Shown one piece after another: positions 50,516-62,674 of a stretch of DNA of 64,000 nucleotides; position 1 is the stretch's first letter, and each line of letters opens with the position of its first letter. Under the pieces are notes generated by a model that saw nothing but the letters and a program-made list of their open reading frames with translations, did no database searches and was not told the DNA's origin. The position numbers were made by a program, and so were the translations under genes. Source of the DNA: Entonaema liquescens (taxonomy: Eukaryota > Ascomycota > Sordariomycetes > Xylariales > Xylariaceae); assembly GCA_902805475.1 (NCBI GenBank), contig CADCSX010000007.1:2356001-2420000 (forward strand), in the 5' to 3' direction.

Positions 50516-51448
50516 TCACCGTCGGCTTGTTGATCCAAATCCTGTGCCTTCATATCTAGCCGAGGATGTCGATGCTGACGGGCTAGACGGCCCCGGCCTA
50601 GATTCATAACCAGAACTGCGTCTTTCCTGGCCAGACCGTCGGCCACCGGCCATATATCCTGCTGCAGCTCCAGTTGCAGCACCAGTCCAGAATCCAGGAC
50701 GCCAACCTTGGTTCCTCGTCGTAGATGAATACTTGGGCCCCGGATAAGGCGGCGGCGGGTCAGAGTCGTAACCACCACCTCCGGGTCCGAAGCCAGGATC
50801 AAAGCCGCCGCCACCGCCGCCTCCCCACCGACGATTATCCCTCGGTCTTCGTGGAGCATTGGTATTATTCCCAGCGTTTGTGCAAGCCGAGTAAATAATA
50901 AGTAGACAGATAGACACAAACAGCAAGCCAAATAAAACACCAGCGACGCTTTCCCAGAGCCCTTTAGGCCCAGCGTCCTGTTGCTGCTGCTTATGGATAT
51001 CCGGGAACCTAGCCTCGCCGGACTCAGTGAGAAGCAGGCGATACTCGACACCACAACTGCCCTTGAGAACGTAGGGGTCGTCGGGGGAGTCGTAGCCCTC
51101 GCAGACGACGTCGGTGCTGCCGAGCTTGAGCTCGGGGGGCAGGGAGGCGGTGCAGGACCACTGGATGTCCTCGGCGTCGTAGCCGGCGCCCTGGTTCGCG
51201 CAGCGCATGACGTCGATGTCGTGCAGGGCGCATAGCGCGGGGGACGAGACGCAGCGCAGCTGGGGGATGGCGGACACGCGCCTGTGCGCGGTCTGGGCGC
51301 CGGCGCCGCGGAGCGTGAGGGATTGCACGTCCGAGAGGAGGATGGCGTTTTTGGGCTTGGCTGCGGAGGTGGGGTCTAGGAAGAGCGCGGTCCAGAGGAG
51401 GAGGAGGGACGGGGGTAAGGAGTGCGTAAGATGATGATGATGATGCAT
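50516..51448 (-). CDS. SARAF-like ER membrane protein (store-operated calcium entry regulator family)
   Basis: Single exon, 310 residues. The family (DUF1183/TMEM66) contains the animal SARAF, an ER protein that dampens store-operated Ca2+ entry; the fungal role is not established. The N-terminus is five consecutive His after Met, then a hydrophobic signal peptide (to ~30, LLLLWTALFLDPTSA). The luminal domain carries the family cysteines and motifs: KNAILLSDVQSLTL, VSAIPQLRCV, VMRCANQGAGYDAEDIQWSC, VVCEGYDSPDDPYVLKGSC and VEYRLL. One TM helix follows (~166-188, VAGVLFGLLFVSICLLIIYS). The cytosolic tail is Gly/Pro/Arg/Ser-rich with a PPPPYPG motif and a small hydrophobic GAATGAAAGYMAG segment. 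The start ATG at 51448 has no better upstream alternative. GC is high in the luminal part. Confidence 0.88.
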   Translation of the reverse strand: MHHHHHLTHSLPPSLLLLWTALFLDPTSAAKPKNAILLSDVQSLTLRGAGAQTAHRRVSAIPQLRCVSSPALCALHDIDVMRCANQGAGYDAEDIQWSCTASLPPELKLGSTDVVCEGYDSPDDPYVLKGSCGVEYRLLLTESGEARFPDIHKQQQQDAGPKGLWESVAGVLFGLLFVSICLLIIYSACTNAGNNTNAPRRPRDNRRWGGGGGGGFDPGFGPGGGGYDSDPPPPYPGPKYSSTTRNQGWRPGFWTGAATGAAAGYMAGGRRSGQERRSSGYESRPGPSSPSASTSSARYEGTGFGSTSRR

Positions 51449-52546
51449 TATGGCTAGCTAGCTCGATTTTTTTTAATTCATACGTAAACCCAATATCGAA
51501 TTATGACCGAAAGGAGCTAGAGATAACGGCTTGATGATGACGTTGCATAGAATAGGAAGAACCCAGTTGGGTATTTCGATCAACGATATCGAGTAAATAT
51601 AAGCCGTATGTTTCACTCCAGAAACATTGGAAAATTTGAGGAAGTTGATCGGTGAACTTTTGACTTGTTACTTTTGCTCTCTACCCAAAAACATAGAGTC
51701 ACAGATCCTTTATTTTCTTATCGTTAGGTCGTGTAACTGTCGATCACATTCGAAAGGACACCTGTCAGCTCAACTTTATTGAAGCATCAGTCCATCGAGT
51801 ATACTACCTGAGTAGTGTATCCGTTTTATCATTAGCTGTAAACTTGCGGCGTTGGCAAGGCTGAAAGACTGAAGCGGGGAACCTGATGTAAGGCGATATT
51901 TAGGCCTTCATAAGAGTTATGCATACAATACAATAATAATGTTACAGGTGATATGTGCTTTGTTAAGGTTAAAGTATCTACGTACCGGACATTAGCTCCA
52001 TGTCGCCTCGTGCTGCGTACTTACCCTCGGCTTCAGCCGCACTATATGCAACTCTATAAGTTACGTAAGCTTCTTTTTTTTTTTCTAATCGAACGCTTAA
52101 AGCGGCCCGGTCAGAGTCAATTGGTTCAATGTCTCGTTGCCAATTGTTTCTTGTACTCGGCTCAACCGAGAAAATGTATAACTTATGAAAAATTGGGTTC
52201 GTCACGTTATTGGATTATGCGACGCGTCATTCATTCTAAGGAGCAATATTGCAGGCAAAAGTCTCGAAAAATGGAAATCTCTACTGGAATCCGGCCTCTA
52301 GGAGTTCCGACGCGCCGAAGGTATAGAGAGCTTGGGATAGGTCCCAAGCAACGCAAGCTTCTGCCCCTTGTGTTATATGTTCGGCGCATCCCGGCGATGA
52401 TCCACATGCCTAATACCGTTGGTTACGGGGTTGGTTTGTATTTATAATGGGATGAGAAGATTAACGAGATCAGAGAGTGAGAAGCGACATGCACTTTCTT
52501 ATCTCGGTGTATATATACCAGTTACGGACCCGGACAGCGGGCTTTA
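51449..52546. other. Spacer between SARAF-like gene and AT-rich element
   Basis: Normal base composition up to the element border. The 51953-52447 frame (164 codons) has no recognisable motif and is probably not a gene. Composition changes within about 100 bp after 52547. Confidence 0.5.
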
Positions 52547-52637
52547 TTAATGCTATTTACATAAGTTCGACGTAGCACTCTTAAGGGGGTGCTGCGCATT
52601 AATTAAAGAAACAAGCAAGATTCGAGATTTAACCGAA
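52547..52637 (+). repeat. Left terminal inverted repeat of the AT-rich element
   Basis: Pairs with the reverse complement of 62583-62674. Identical blocks include AAGTTCGAC, the stretch CTGCGCATTAATTAAAGAAA and GATTTAACCGAA. Preceded by TA at 52545-52546. It contains an imperfect palindrome, AGCAC...GTGCT, at 52574-52593. Confidence 0.8.
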
Positions 52638-52764
52638 ATTTACTTTATATATACGATTTTGCTGGGAACTTTATATAATTTAAATATATCTTTTTTAATA
52701 TATATATTTTTTTTATAATAATATTTTATAATTTATATAATTATATAATTACGTTATATTTTTA

Positions 52765-53115
52765 TTATAATATATATTTACGTATTAATTTATTATAATT
52801 TTTTATATTTTATTAATTTATTATAATTATTTATATTTTAATATTTATTTACGTATTAATTTTTTATATTTTAATATATATTTGTGTATTAATTTGTTAT
52901 AATTCATTATAATTATTTATATTTTAATATTTTTTTACATATTAATTTTTTATATTTTAATATATATTTATATATTAATTTATTATAATTTTTTATATTT
53001 TATTAATTTATTATAATTATTTATATTTTAATACTTATTTACGTATTAATTTTTTATATTTTAATATATATTTATATATTAATTTATTATAATTATTTAT
53101 ATTTTAACGTTTATT
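52765..53115. repeat. AT-rich tandem/interspersed repeat block near left end
   Basis: A motif containing ATTAATTTATTATAATT and TATTTTAATATATATTTA recurs about four times with variable spacing, differing by a few substitutions and by single CpG-containing words such as TTTACGTATT. Confidence 0.6.
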
Positions 53116-53289
53116 TATTTATTTATATATTTAATTTAATTTATTTTTATATTATATAATTTATTAAAAAATATTTTTACGTATTTAAATTTTTATTTTT
53201 TTATTATATATTTAAATATATTTAATAAATATATAAAAAATTAATAATTAATAATTAATTTTTAAAAAAATTTTAATTACGGTAATACG

Positions 53290-53412
53290 GTTATAAAAAA
53301 TTTCGGTTACGAGTTAAAAATTTTAAATAAATTTTAATTACGGTATAAAAATTTTAAATAAATTTTAATTACGGGTTAAAAATTTTAAATAAATTTTAAT
53401 TATAATTTTAAA
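53290..53412. repeat. ~31-bp tandem repeat, three to four copies
   Basis: The unit contains AAAAATTTTAAATAAATTTT followed by AATTACGG; the last copy has lost the CG (AATTATAA). Confidence 0.65.
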
Positions 53413-56400
53413 ATTATATAATATATAATGGTTAATTATATATATTTTTAAACTTATTTTTAATTATTTTAAAAAAAAAATTTTTTTAAATTTTTTTTAA
53501 ATTTTTTTTTTAATATTTTTTTAAAAATAAAATCATTAATATTTTTATTTATTAAAGTTTTTAAAGTAATTTAAATATCGTTATATATTAACGTAATTAA
53601 ATTAATTTTATCGAAATTAAAAATTTTTAAATTTATTTATTATTTAAAATAAAATGTTTTAACACGTTGATAAATATAAATAATTATTTTTTAATAATAT
53701 TCTTCGATAATTTTATTAATTAAAAATTAATTAAATTTATAAAATAATAAATAAATAAAAACATTTTTTAAAAGTTTTTTTATTAATTGTTAAATTTTAT
53801 TTTATTTATTAAATTTAATTTATTTAAGTTAATTTTTAATTTTTTAATAAATTCGTTAAGTTTTATAACGTATATTTTTATAACGCCGTTTTTATAAAAA
53901 TAAAAATCTTTTTATAATTCGCGTTAAAAATAATAATAAAATTATAATACGTTATTATAATTTAAAAAAAATTTATAATAATTATATATTTTAAAATTTA
54001 TAAGTATTTTAAATATTACTCGAATATTAATAAATCATTTGTATAATGCGGCGTTTTTTTATTACCGTATTTTCTTTTTTTTTCTTTTAGCAATTTAACG
54101 TTAACGGTTATATTATTTCGTATTATTAATAATAAAACGGAACTAGTTATTTCCCATTATAAATAATTTAATATAATTTAAAATACGTTTTTTTAATTAA
54201 CGTTATTATTATTCGATAATTGTTATACGTAAGTTATATAATTTTTTTATAATTATAAATTTATTTATAATTATTATATACGTAATTTTTTTAAATTTTC
54301 GATAAACGCGTATTATAATAAAAAATATTAATATTTAATTAATTTTTAAAATTTTTAAACGAAAACGAATAAATTTAAAAAATTTATTAATAATTTGTAA
54401 ATTTATTATTAATATATGTATAATTGTTTAATCGATTTTTTCGCGTGGAAATAAAGTTATTAAAATTTTATTTTTTTAATTAAAAATAAATATTATATAA
54501 TTAAATTTATTATAATATAAAATAATTACGAGAATTAACGATAACAAGTTTTGGAAATAATTTAATATTATTTATAATTTATAAAAATATATTTTATATT
54601 TACGTTAAATATTTTTAATATTATTACGCGTAAATATGCAATTATAAATAAAACGGTATTTAATTAAAAAGTTAGTTTTAATATAATTATATGCGTTAAT
54701 TTTAATAATTTAAATAAATTATTATTAATATTTTAATTTTAATACGTTAAAAAGTTTAAAATTAAATGGTTGGAATTTATACGTAAAATAAAATAATAAA
54801 GAAAATATAATAATTTTTAATTTAATAATTCGTTTATAAAATTAAACCGTTAAATAATTACCGTAATTATTTAATATTAAAAAACGTTTTTTATTAAAGT
54901 TTTTTAATATTATATATCGGTTAAAATGTTTAAATTAATTTAAATTAATTATATTATTAATTTAACCATTTTTATTAATAATTAATATTATATCGTTAAT
55001 TAATTTATTAAGTATTTAATTTTCCGATATTTAACGATTAAGTAAAATTAAAAACGGGGTTATTATTACTTTTATAATAAAATAAATTTCGATTGTTATA
55101 ATAAATATCTTAAAATCGGGGTTAATTAAATGGAATTTCGGAAAATTATTTTAAATTTATAATTATATTTTATTTAAATAACCGATTTTTATATTAATTT
55201 TATTTATATTATATATATATTAAAATTTAATATAATAATTTTATTATATTTAACGTAATTTATTAAATTAACAAATAATAATGGTAATATTATAAATTAA
55301 TTTACGAGTAATTGATATTAATTAACTTCGAATTTATTTAAAAATATAGTAATTTTATTTTAAAAACCGGGTTATTTATTATTATCGAATATATTTAAAA
55401 TAAAAATATATATTATAATTAAATAAAATGATTTAATTAATAATACGTTAAATAATATTTACGTTAATATAATAATTAATTTTAATTAATTAATAAAATT
55501 ATATATAAAAAATTATTTTTTAAAAATTAATAAAAATAATATTATTATTATTATTTTTATTATAAAAGTAAAATTTATTATATTAATTTAAAATATGTTT
55601 ATATAATGCGTTAAAATATTTAATAACGTTTTTAACCAATGTAAATTAATTTTTAAAAAAAGTTTAAATTATTAATTAAATTTTAATTTTAATGAAATTA
55701 TTAAAAATTATAATAAATAAAGTAAAAATAATAAATAAAAAAATAAAAATAATATTAATTAAAATTAAAATAAAAACATTAATTATCGTTTCGGATATTA
55801 TAATAATTTTAAAGTTATTTATATTATTAATATATAAAAAATATTAATAAAATATATAATTTATAAATAAATAATAATAATTAATATTAAATATAAAAAA
55901 AAAAAAAAAACGATTAAAGTTTTAACGTTAAATATTATAATTTATATAATTTTTTAAAATTTTTATAATTTTATTTTAATTATTATATACGTATATTTTA
56001 TTAATATTAATAATTAAATTTATTATATAAATTACGTAAATTGCTTTAAATATTTTAAATAAAATAATGTTAATAAAATAAAAAAAAATAATTTAAAATA
56101 ATAATATTTAATAAAAATAAAAAAAATAAAACGTTAAAAGAATATATTTTATATTAATAATTACGAGATTAAAATTTAAAATTTTATCGTTATTTAAATA
56201 AATTTATAAAATTAATTTTCGGTTAAATTATATTAAATAAATGTTATTAATAAAGTTTAAAATATAATAAATTTTATAAAAATTATTAAAAATGAAATAT
56301 AAATGCGTTTTATTAAAAAGGTTGTTTATTTTATTCCATTTTAACTTTACGTTTTTTTATTTTTATTTTTTATATTTTTCGAAATTTTTGTTTTTACAGT

Positions 56401-58223
56401 TTTTTTATTAAATATAATAATATATTTTTCGAATATGGTAGTATTTTTATTATAATTTAAATTAAAATGTTTAATTAATATAAAAAGATATTTTTTAAAA
56501 TTATTAAATTTTTATATTTTAAAATTTTTTTTAATATTTAATAATTGTATATCGATTTTTTATTATATGATATTTTATATTATTAAATATAAATTTAAAA
56601 AATCTTTAAATAAAAATAAAACAAATTTTTTAACATATTAAATATAATAAATAAAGTTTTTAATTAATATATTAGTAATTTTAATTTTTTTATATATAAT
56701 TTTTATAAATTTTTATATTATAAAAATTAAAATATATATTAATTAATAAACGTAAAAAAAAACCATATTTTACAATAGAAAAATTAATTAAATTATATTT
56801 AAAATAATTTAATTATTAATGAAAACTTGGTTTTTATTTATTAATTAAAAACTTAAATTTTTTTTATTTTTTATAATTAAATATAAAATAAAATAAATAC
56901 TTTATATATAATAATAAAAATCGAGATTTTTATTTTTTTAATTTATTAAAAAAAAATTTATTGTTTTAATAATATATTTAATAAATAAATTAAGTTTTAA
57001 ATTATGTAAAATTAAACTTTTTTTAACGGAAAATAATAAAAATTATTATTATTATAAAGTTTAATTATTTATAATAATTGGTAATATTATTATTATAAAA
57101 TTTATAACGTTTTTAAAATTATTAAAAATAACATTTTCGTATATTATTAAAAATGTAAATAAAAAATAAATATTATATTATATTTTTATATTATTAAATA
57201 ATTTTTGTTTTTATATATTATTTATTATTTTTTAAATTTTTTTATTAATTTAAATAAAAAACTTTTATATTAATTAATAAAAATTTTATAATTTTATTAA
57301 ATTTATTTTTAATATATAATTTTGGAAAATTAATATTATTAATATAATAAAAAAAATAAAAATACGGTGTACGGATTTGTTATTTTAAATTTTGTTATTT
57401 TAAGTTTTAAAATTTAAAGTATTTTATAAATAATTTATTATAAAAATAAAAGTTTTTAATAAATGAGAAATTTTTAACGGTAATAAATTTAATTTAATAA
57501 CGTTAAAAATATTAAATTACGTAATTATTTTATTTTTTTTTAATTAATAAATATTTATTTTTTAAGTAAAAAAACGTAATATGTTAATGGATATGTTCGA
57601 AGATTTTTTAAATAATATCGAAGTTTCGTAAAAAAAACGGGATTAAATTTATATTATATTATTAATATAACGGGTATTATTACATTAAAATTTTTTTATT
57701 TTATTTTTTAAAAACTTATATATTATTATATATAACGCAAATTTATCTTTAATTATAAAAGTAAAAAAACAATTAAAATAAATAAATAAAATTATAATAA
57801 TGGCGAAAAAAAAAACAATAAAAAACGGTATAAATAAACGTAAAATTTATATAAAACGGTAAGATTTCATTAAATTAATATAATTTTTTACGGAAAAATT
57901 TGTAAAAATATAAATTAATAATTAATATTATATATAAATATAAAATTTTAATTAATATAATAAATATATATTTAAATTTTAATTAATATAATTATAAAAA
58001 GTTAAATAATATTATAAATAAATTAATAAAAAAAATTTATATTTTTATTTTAATTATTAAAAATATTAAATATTTAAATTATTAATATTTTTATAATATA
58101 ATTATTTTTAATTTTTATAAATTTTTATAAAAAACAAAATTTTTTAATTAAATAATATTATTATTAAAATTAATAATAAAATCGTAAAATCGATAAATAT
58201 ATTTTTATTTTATTTTCGAGTTT

Positions 58224-58530
58224 TTTAAAAACTTTTAATATTATAACTTTTAATTAATTTTTAAAAACCTTTAATATTATAATTTTTAATTAATTTTTAA
58301 AAACCTTTAATATTATAACTTTTAATTAACTTTTAAAAACCTTTAATATTATAATTTTTAATTAATTTTTAAAAACCTTTAATATTATAACTTTTAATTA
58401 ACTTTTAAAAACCTTTAATATTATAATTTTTAATTAATTTTTAAAAACCTTTAATATTATAATTTTTAATTAATTTTCGAAAACTTTTAATATTATAATT
58501 TTTAATTAACTTTTAAAAACTTTTAATATT
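58224..58530. repeat. 36-bp minisatellite, about eight copies
   Basis: Tandem 36-bp units, each with AAAAACCTTTAATATTATAA followed by a TTTTTAATTAATTTTT-like half. Units 2 to 5 alternate between two variants (ATAATTTTT and ATAACTTTT), giving a 72-bp higher-order period. Variation is mainly C/T. Confidence 0.85.
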
Positions 58531-60411
58531 TATTTAAAATTTTTAATAATTAAAAACCTTTTTATAACACATAAATCCGTTTAAACAATTTCTTAACGTT
58601 AATTTTATTATATTATAACCGTTAAAATTATAAACGTTAAAAATAAAATCACATAAACAAATATCAAATCGAATTAAATATAAATATAAAAAAGTTTTAT
58701 AAATAACATTACTCGTTTTTATTTAAATAATTTTATCAATTTTATATTTAATAATTTAATTATTTTATTTCATTTCTTTATATATTTATTAAATTTAATT
58801 AAATATAAAATATAATATTAATATTTTTTATACACATAAAAATATTTTAACAAATTTATTTATATATTAAATTTTAAAAATTAATTTATAATTATATATA
58901 TTAATTTTTATCCCGCATAATTAAAAACTTCATTATAATTTATAAAATTTTAATTAAACTTTTTTTTTTTATTTTAAATAATATATTATATTTTTAACTA
59001 TTTTATTATTAAATAATAATTAATTATTAAAATATATATTTTAATATATCATTTTATAATAAATATAAAATTATTTTTTCGAAAAATTTTTATACGTATA
59101 AAAAACCTTAATATTATATTTTTAATTTAATAATATTTAATGATTATATAAGAAAATAATATAAAAATAAATTATAATTATAATAAATAATTGCGCATTT
59201 ATAATGTTATAATTATTTAAATTATAATGGACATTTACGTATTTATAATATTATAATTATTTAAATTATAATAAATATTTACGTATTTTAAAAATATTAT
59301 AATTATATTTATTATAAACATTTATTATAATAATTATAATTATATTTATTAAAATGTATATTTACGTACGTAATTATAATTTATAATTTAAAAAATTTTT
59401 ATAAATATTAATAAATAATTATAATTAATTTATTTTATTTATAAACTTAAATATATTATATAATAAAATTTCTTATTTATTATTAATAATTTCGTTAATT
59501 TTTTTTTTTAAAAAATAATTATTACGTACGTTATTATTTATTTTTTTTTTTTTACGGTAAATAACGTTGTTAATTTATTTTTAAAATTAATTCGAATATT
59601 AACCCGCTTTTATTTAAATATAAATTTATATAAATTTATATAATAAATTATTTTTAAATTAATAATAATAATTATAAATTTTATTAACGTAAAAATAAAA
59701 AATAAAATAAAAGTAAAAAATAAAATAAAAATAAAAAATAAAATAAATATTAATTTAAATATTAATGTTAATGTTAATGAAATTGTTAATTTTTAATTAA
59801 TATATATATATAATATATTATATTATTAAAAACTTTATATATTTATAAAAAAATAACGTACTTCGTTATTATTATAATAATAACAAACGTAAACATTATT
59901 TATTAAATTAATATTTCGATTTAATATCATTACCGGGGATATCACGTATTTTTACCATAAACCATAATTATTTATATATTAATTATATTAATAATTATTA
60001 ACATGTAAACGATTATAAATTTAAATATATAAAATTAAAATGTTTTTTAAATTTATATTAATTATATTTTAATATAATTATATATTATAAAATTTATAAT
60101 TACTTTATTAATTAATGATTAAAAAAAATTTAATATAACCGGTATAATAATTGTTTTTTTTAAATTGGCGGCGGGAAAAAAAGTTTAATAAAAAAAAAAT
60201 ATTATTATAAAAAAAATGCGGGAAAATAACGATATAAATGTAAGTTTTTTAAACCGTTTTTTATATAATTTAAGAAATTATATATTTATTAATTATATAA
60301 ATATATTTTATAATATATATAATTATTAATAAACGTATATAATAAAACGTTTTTTTTATTAAAATTAAATATATTTTAAATATTACGTTTATAAACCATT
60401 TTAATTATAAC

Positions 60412-60472
60412 GTTATTATTATTATTATTATTATTATTAATGGTAATAATAATGGTAATAATAATGATAATA
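60412..60472. repeat. ATT/AAT trinucleotide repeat
   Basis: A run of ATT units followed by AATGGT/AATAAT units inside the AT-rich element. Confidence 0.8.
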
Positions 60473-62582
60473 AACACGTTTAAATTAAAAAAACAAAATT
60501 TATAAAAAAAATTTTTAATTAAAAATACTTTTAATAATTTATTTTATAAAAATAATAATAATTTAATAATTTTAAATAAAAAAAAAACATTAATTAATTA
60601 AATTATTTAATTATTTAAAAATAAATTTAAAAATATATTATTAAACTTTTAAAATTAAATAATAAAATGTTTTTCGAAATAATTAAATTTTTAATAAAAT
60701 TTTATTTTTTATATAAATTAATATAAAAAATAAAATTTATATAAAATTATATTTTATTAAATATTATATAATTATTAATTAATAAATACTTTATTAATAT
60801 ATTAAAAAAAGAATTAATAAAAGTGGGTTTTTTTATTATTTTTTTTTTTAAATTGAAATTTATTTATTTTTTTTTAAATATAAAAAATAGTAAATTTAAA
60901 AATTATTATTAATAATTTTAAAATAACGTAATTATTATAAAATTTTATTTTATATTAATATTATTAAAGGAAAAAAAGTTTAAGTTTAATTTTTTTTTTT
61001 AAAAATTTTCCCGAAAAATTAAAAAAAATTATTATAAAATATAAATATTTAAATCGATTAATAAATAACATTATTATTTTAAAAATAACATTTCTTAATT
61101 ATTTAAATTAATTTTACATTATAATAACAATATTTAATCTTTTATTAATAATTATAAAAAATTAATAATATAAATAAAAAAAATAATAAATGTAATAAAA
61201 AGTTTAATTATTAAAAAAATATATATATATTATTTTAAATATATATATTAATATGTATAATTTTACCTTTATTTTACGTTTATTATAATTTAATTTTACA
61301 TAAAAAAAATAATTGCTAAAAAAATAATATTTTTTAATTATAATTTATTTTTAATATTTAAATTTTATTATTAAAAATCAATATATTAAATATAATATAA
61401 TAAACTTTCTTTAATAAATATTTAATATACGTTAATTATAAATATGTTTTTATAATTTTAATATTATAAAATAAATTTATAAATTTATTAATATTACATA
61501 ATAATTTTATAAATTATTAAATAACTTAAAACAATATTTTATCACTATTTTTACAAAACAATAATAACATTAAAAATATAAATAATAAATTATTAATTAT
61601 TTAAAATTATAAATTTAATAATTTTAATTTAAATTTAATTTAATTATAAAAAAATGAAAATAATAATAATAATATTATAAAAAACAATAATAACGTATAA
61701 AGCAATATCGTAAATTACTTTTTTTATAATAAATTAATAATATAATTAATAAAAAAGTTAAAAATATTTATATTTAAAAATATATTTGTAAAAAAATATC
61801 TTATTTATATAAAATGTATAAAAATAATTTTAAATATATATAATAAATTAAATTTAAATAATTTTAACATAATTATATTTAATAAATTTATTAATTTAAA
61901 AAAAAACTTTTTAAATAATTAAATGTTAATTGTAAAATGTGTTATTTATAAATTAAACGAAAATTAAAAATTATTTAAAATTATATTAAATAAAATTAAT
62001 ATATTTTTTAAAATTTAAACATTAAAATTATACGTAATATATAATTATATTTAAATTATAAAAGTTAAATTTAACAAAATTATTAAATATTATTATTTAA
62101 AAAAGTTTTTTTAATAATATTTATTTTCGAAATTTTTTTTATTAATTTTTAAATATTATAAATTAATAATTAATTTAAACGTTGAAATTACGGGTAAATT
62201 AACATATTTAAATTATTTTAAATTAATTTAAATAAATATTATAAATAACGAACTTATTTTAATTAATAATAATAAAATTTTTTTATAACGTTTAAAAAAT
62301 GTTAATAAAAATTTAACTTTAAAATACGTGGTTTAAATTAATTTAAAAAAAATTAAATAATTTTCCAAATAAAAATAAACTTTTAAATAAACGAGTTTAA
62401 CGATAATTAATAATTTTTTAATTATAAAAATTTTTTAATTATTTAAAAAAATTTAAAAATTAATAATATTAAATTAATATTTTAATAAATAAATTTTAAA
62501 ATTTTTATATTTAATAATTAAAAATATTATTTTAATTAATGTTATTTAATTTTTAATAAAAAATATATTTAAACGGAAATAC

Positions 62583-62674
62583 TTCGGTTAAATCCTTAAT
62601 TATTACCCATTTCTTTAATTAATGCGCAGTATCTTTTTAAAAGTGCTATGTCGAACTTGTGTAGATAGCACTAA
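62583..62674 (-). repeat. Right terminal inverted repeat of the AT-rich element
   Basis: Reverse complement matches 52547-52637. It is followed by TA at 62675-62676. It carries more A/T at the variable positions in its central part (the G-run of the left copy reads as A here), while the left copy carries more at the outermost positions, so both copies have been mutated. Confidence 0.8.

Larger units (their letters stand above)
52547..62674. mobile_element. 10.1-kb RIP-degraded element with terminal inverted repeats
   Basis: The block is almost pure A+T with no usable open reading frame on either strand. It is bounded by inverted repeats of about 90 bp (52547-52637 and 62583-62674), each flanked outward by TA, as in TA-target DNA transposons. 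In the outermost 66 positions the two copies differ at about ten sites, all transitions, as RIP (C-to-T in repeated DNA) predicts. The TIR starts TTARTGCTAYYTAC. No transposase is readable, so the superfamily is unknown. Ten kilobases is large for a mariner-type element, so nested insertions are possible. Residual C is mostly in CpG over the left part. Flanking DNA is not affected. Confidence 0.7.

Noticed and set aside
51953..52447. 164-codon ORF next to the AT element
   Set aside because: It has no recognisable domain, is rich in Arg/Tyr, and starts in a weak context; not called as a gene.
58224..58530. CRISPR-like array
   Set aside because: The 36-bp units are directly contiguous with no unique spacers, and the host is a eukaryote; it is a minisatellite.
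52547..62674. AT block as a mitochondrial DNA insertion or centromere core
   Set aside because: There are no mitochondrial genes or tRNAs, and the paired terminal repeats with transition-only differences are better explained by a RIPed element.
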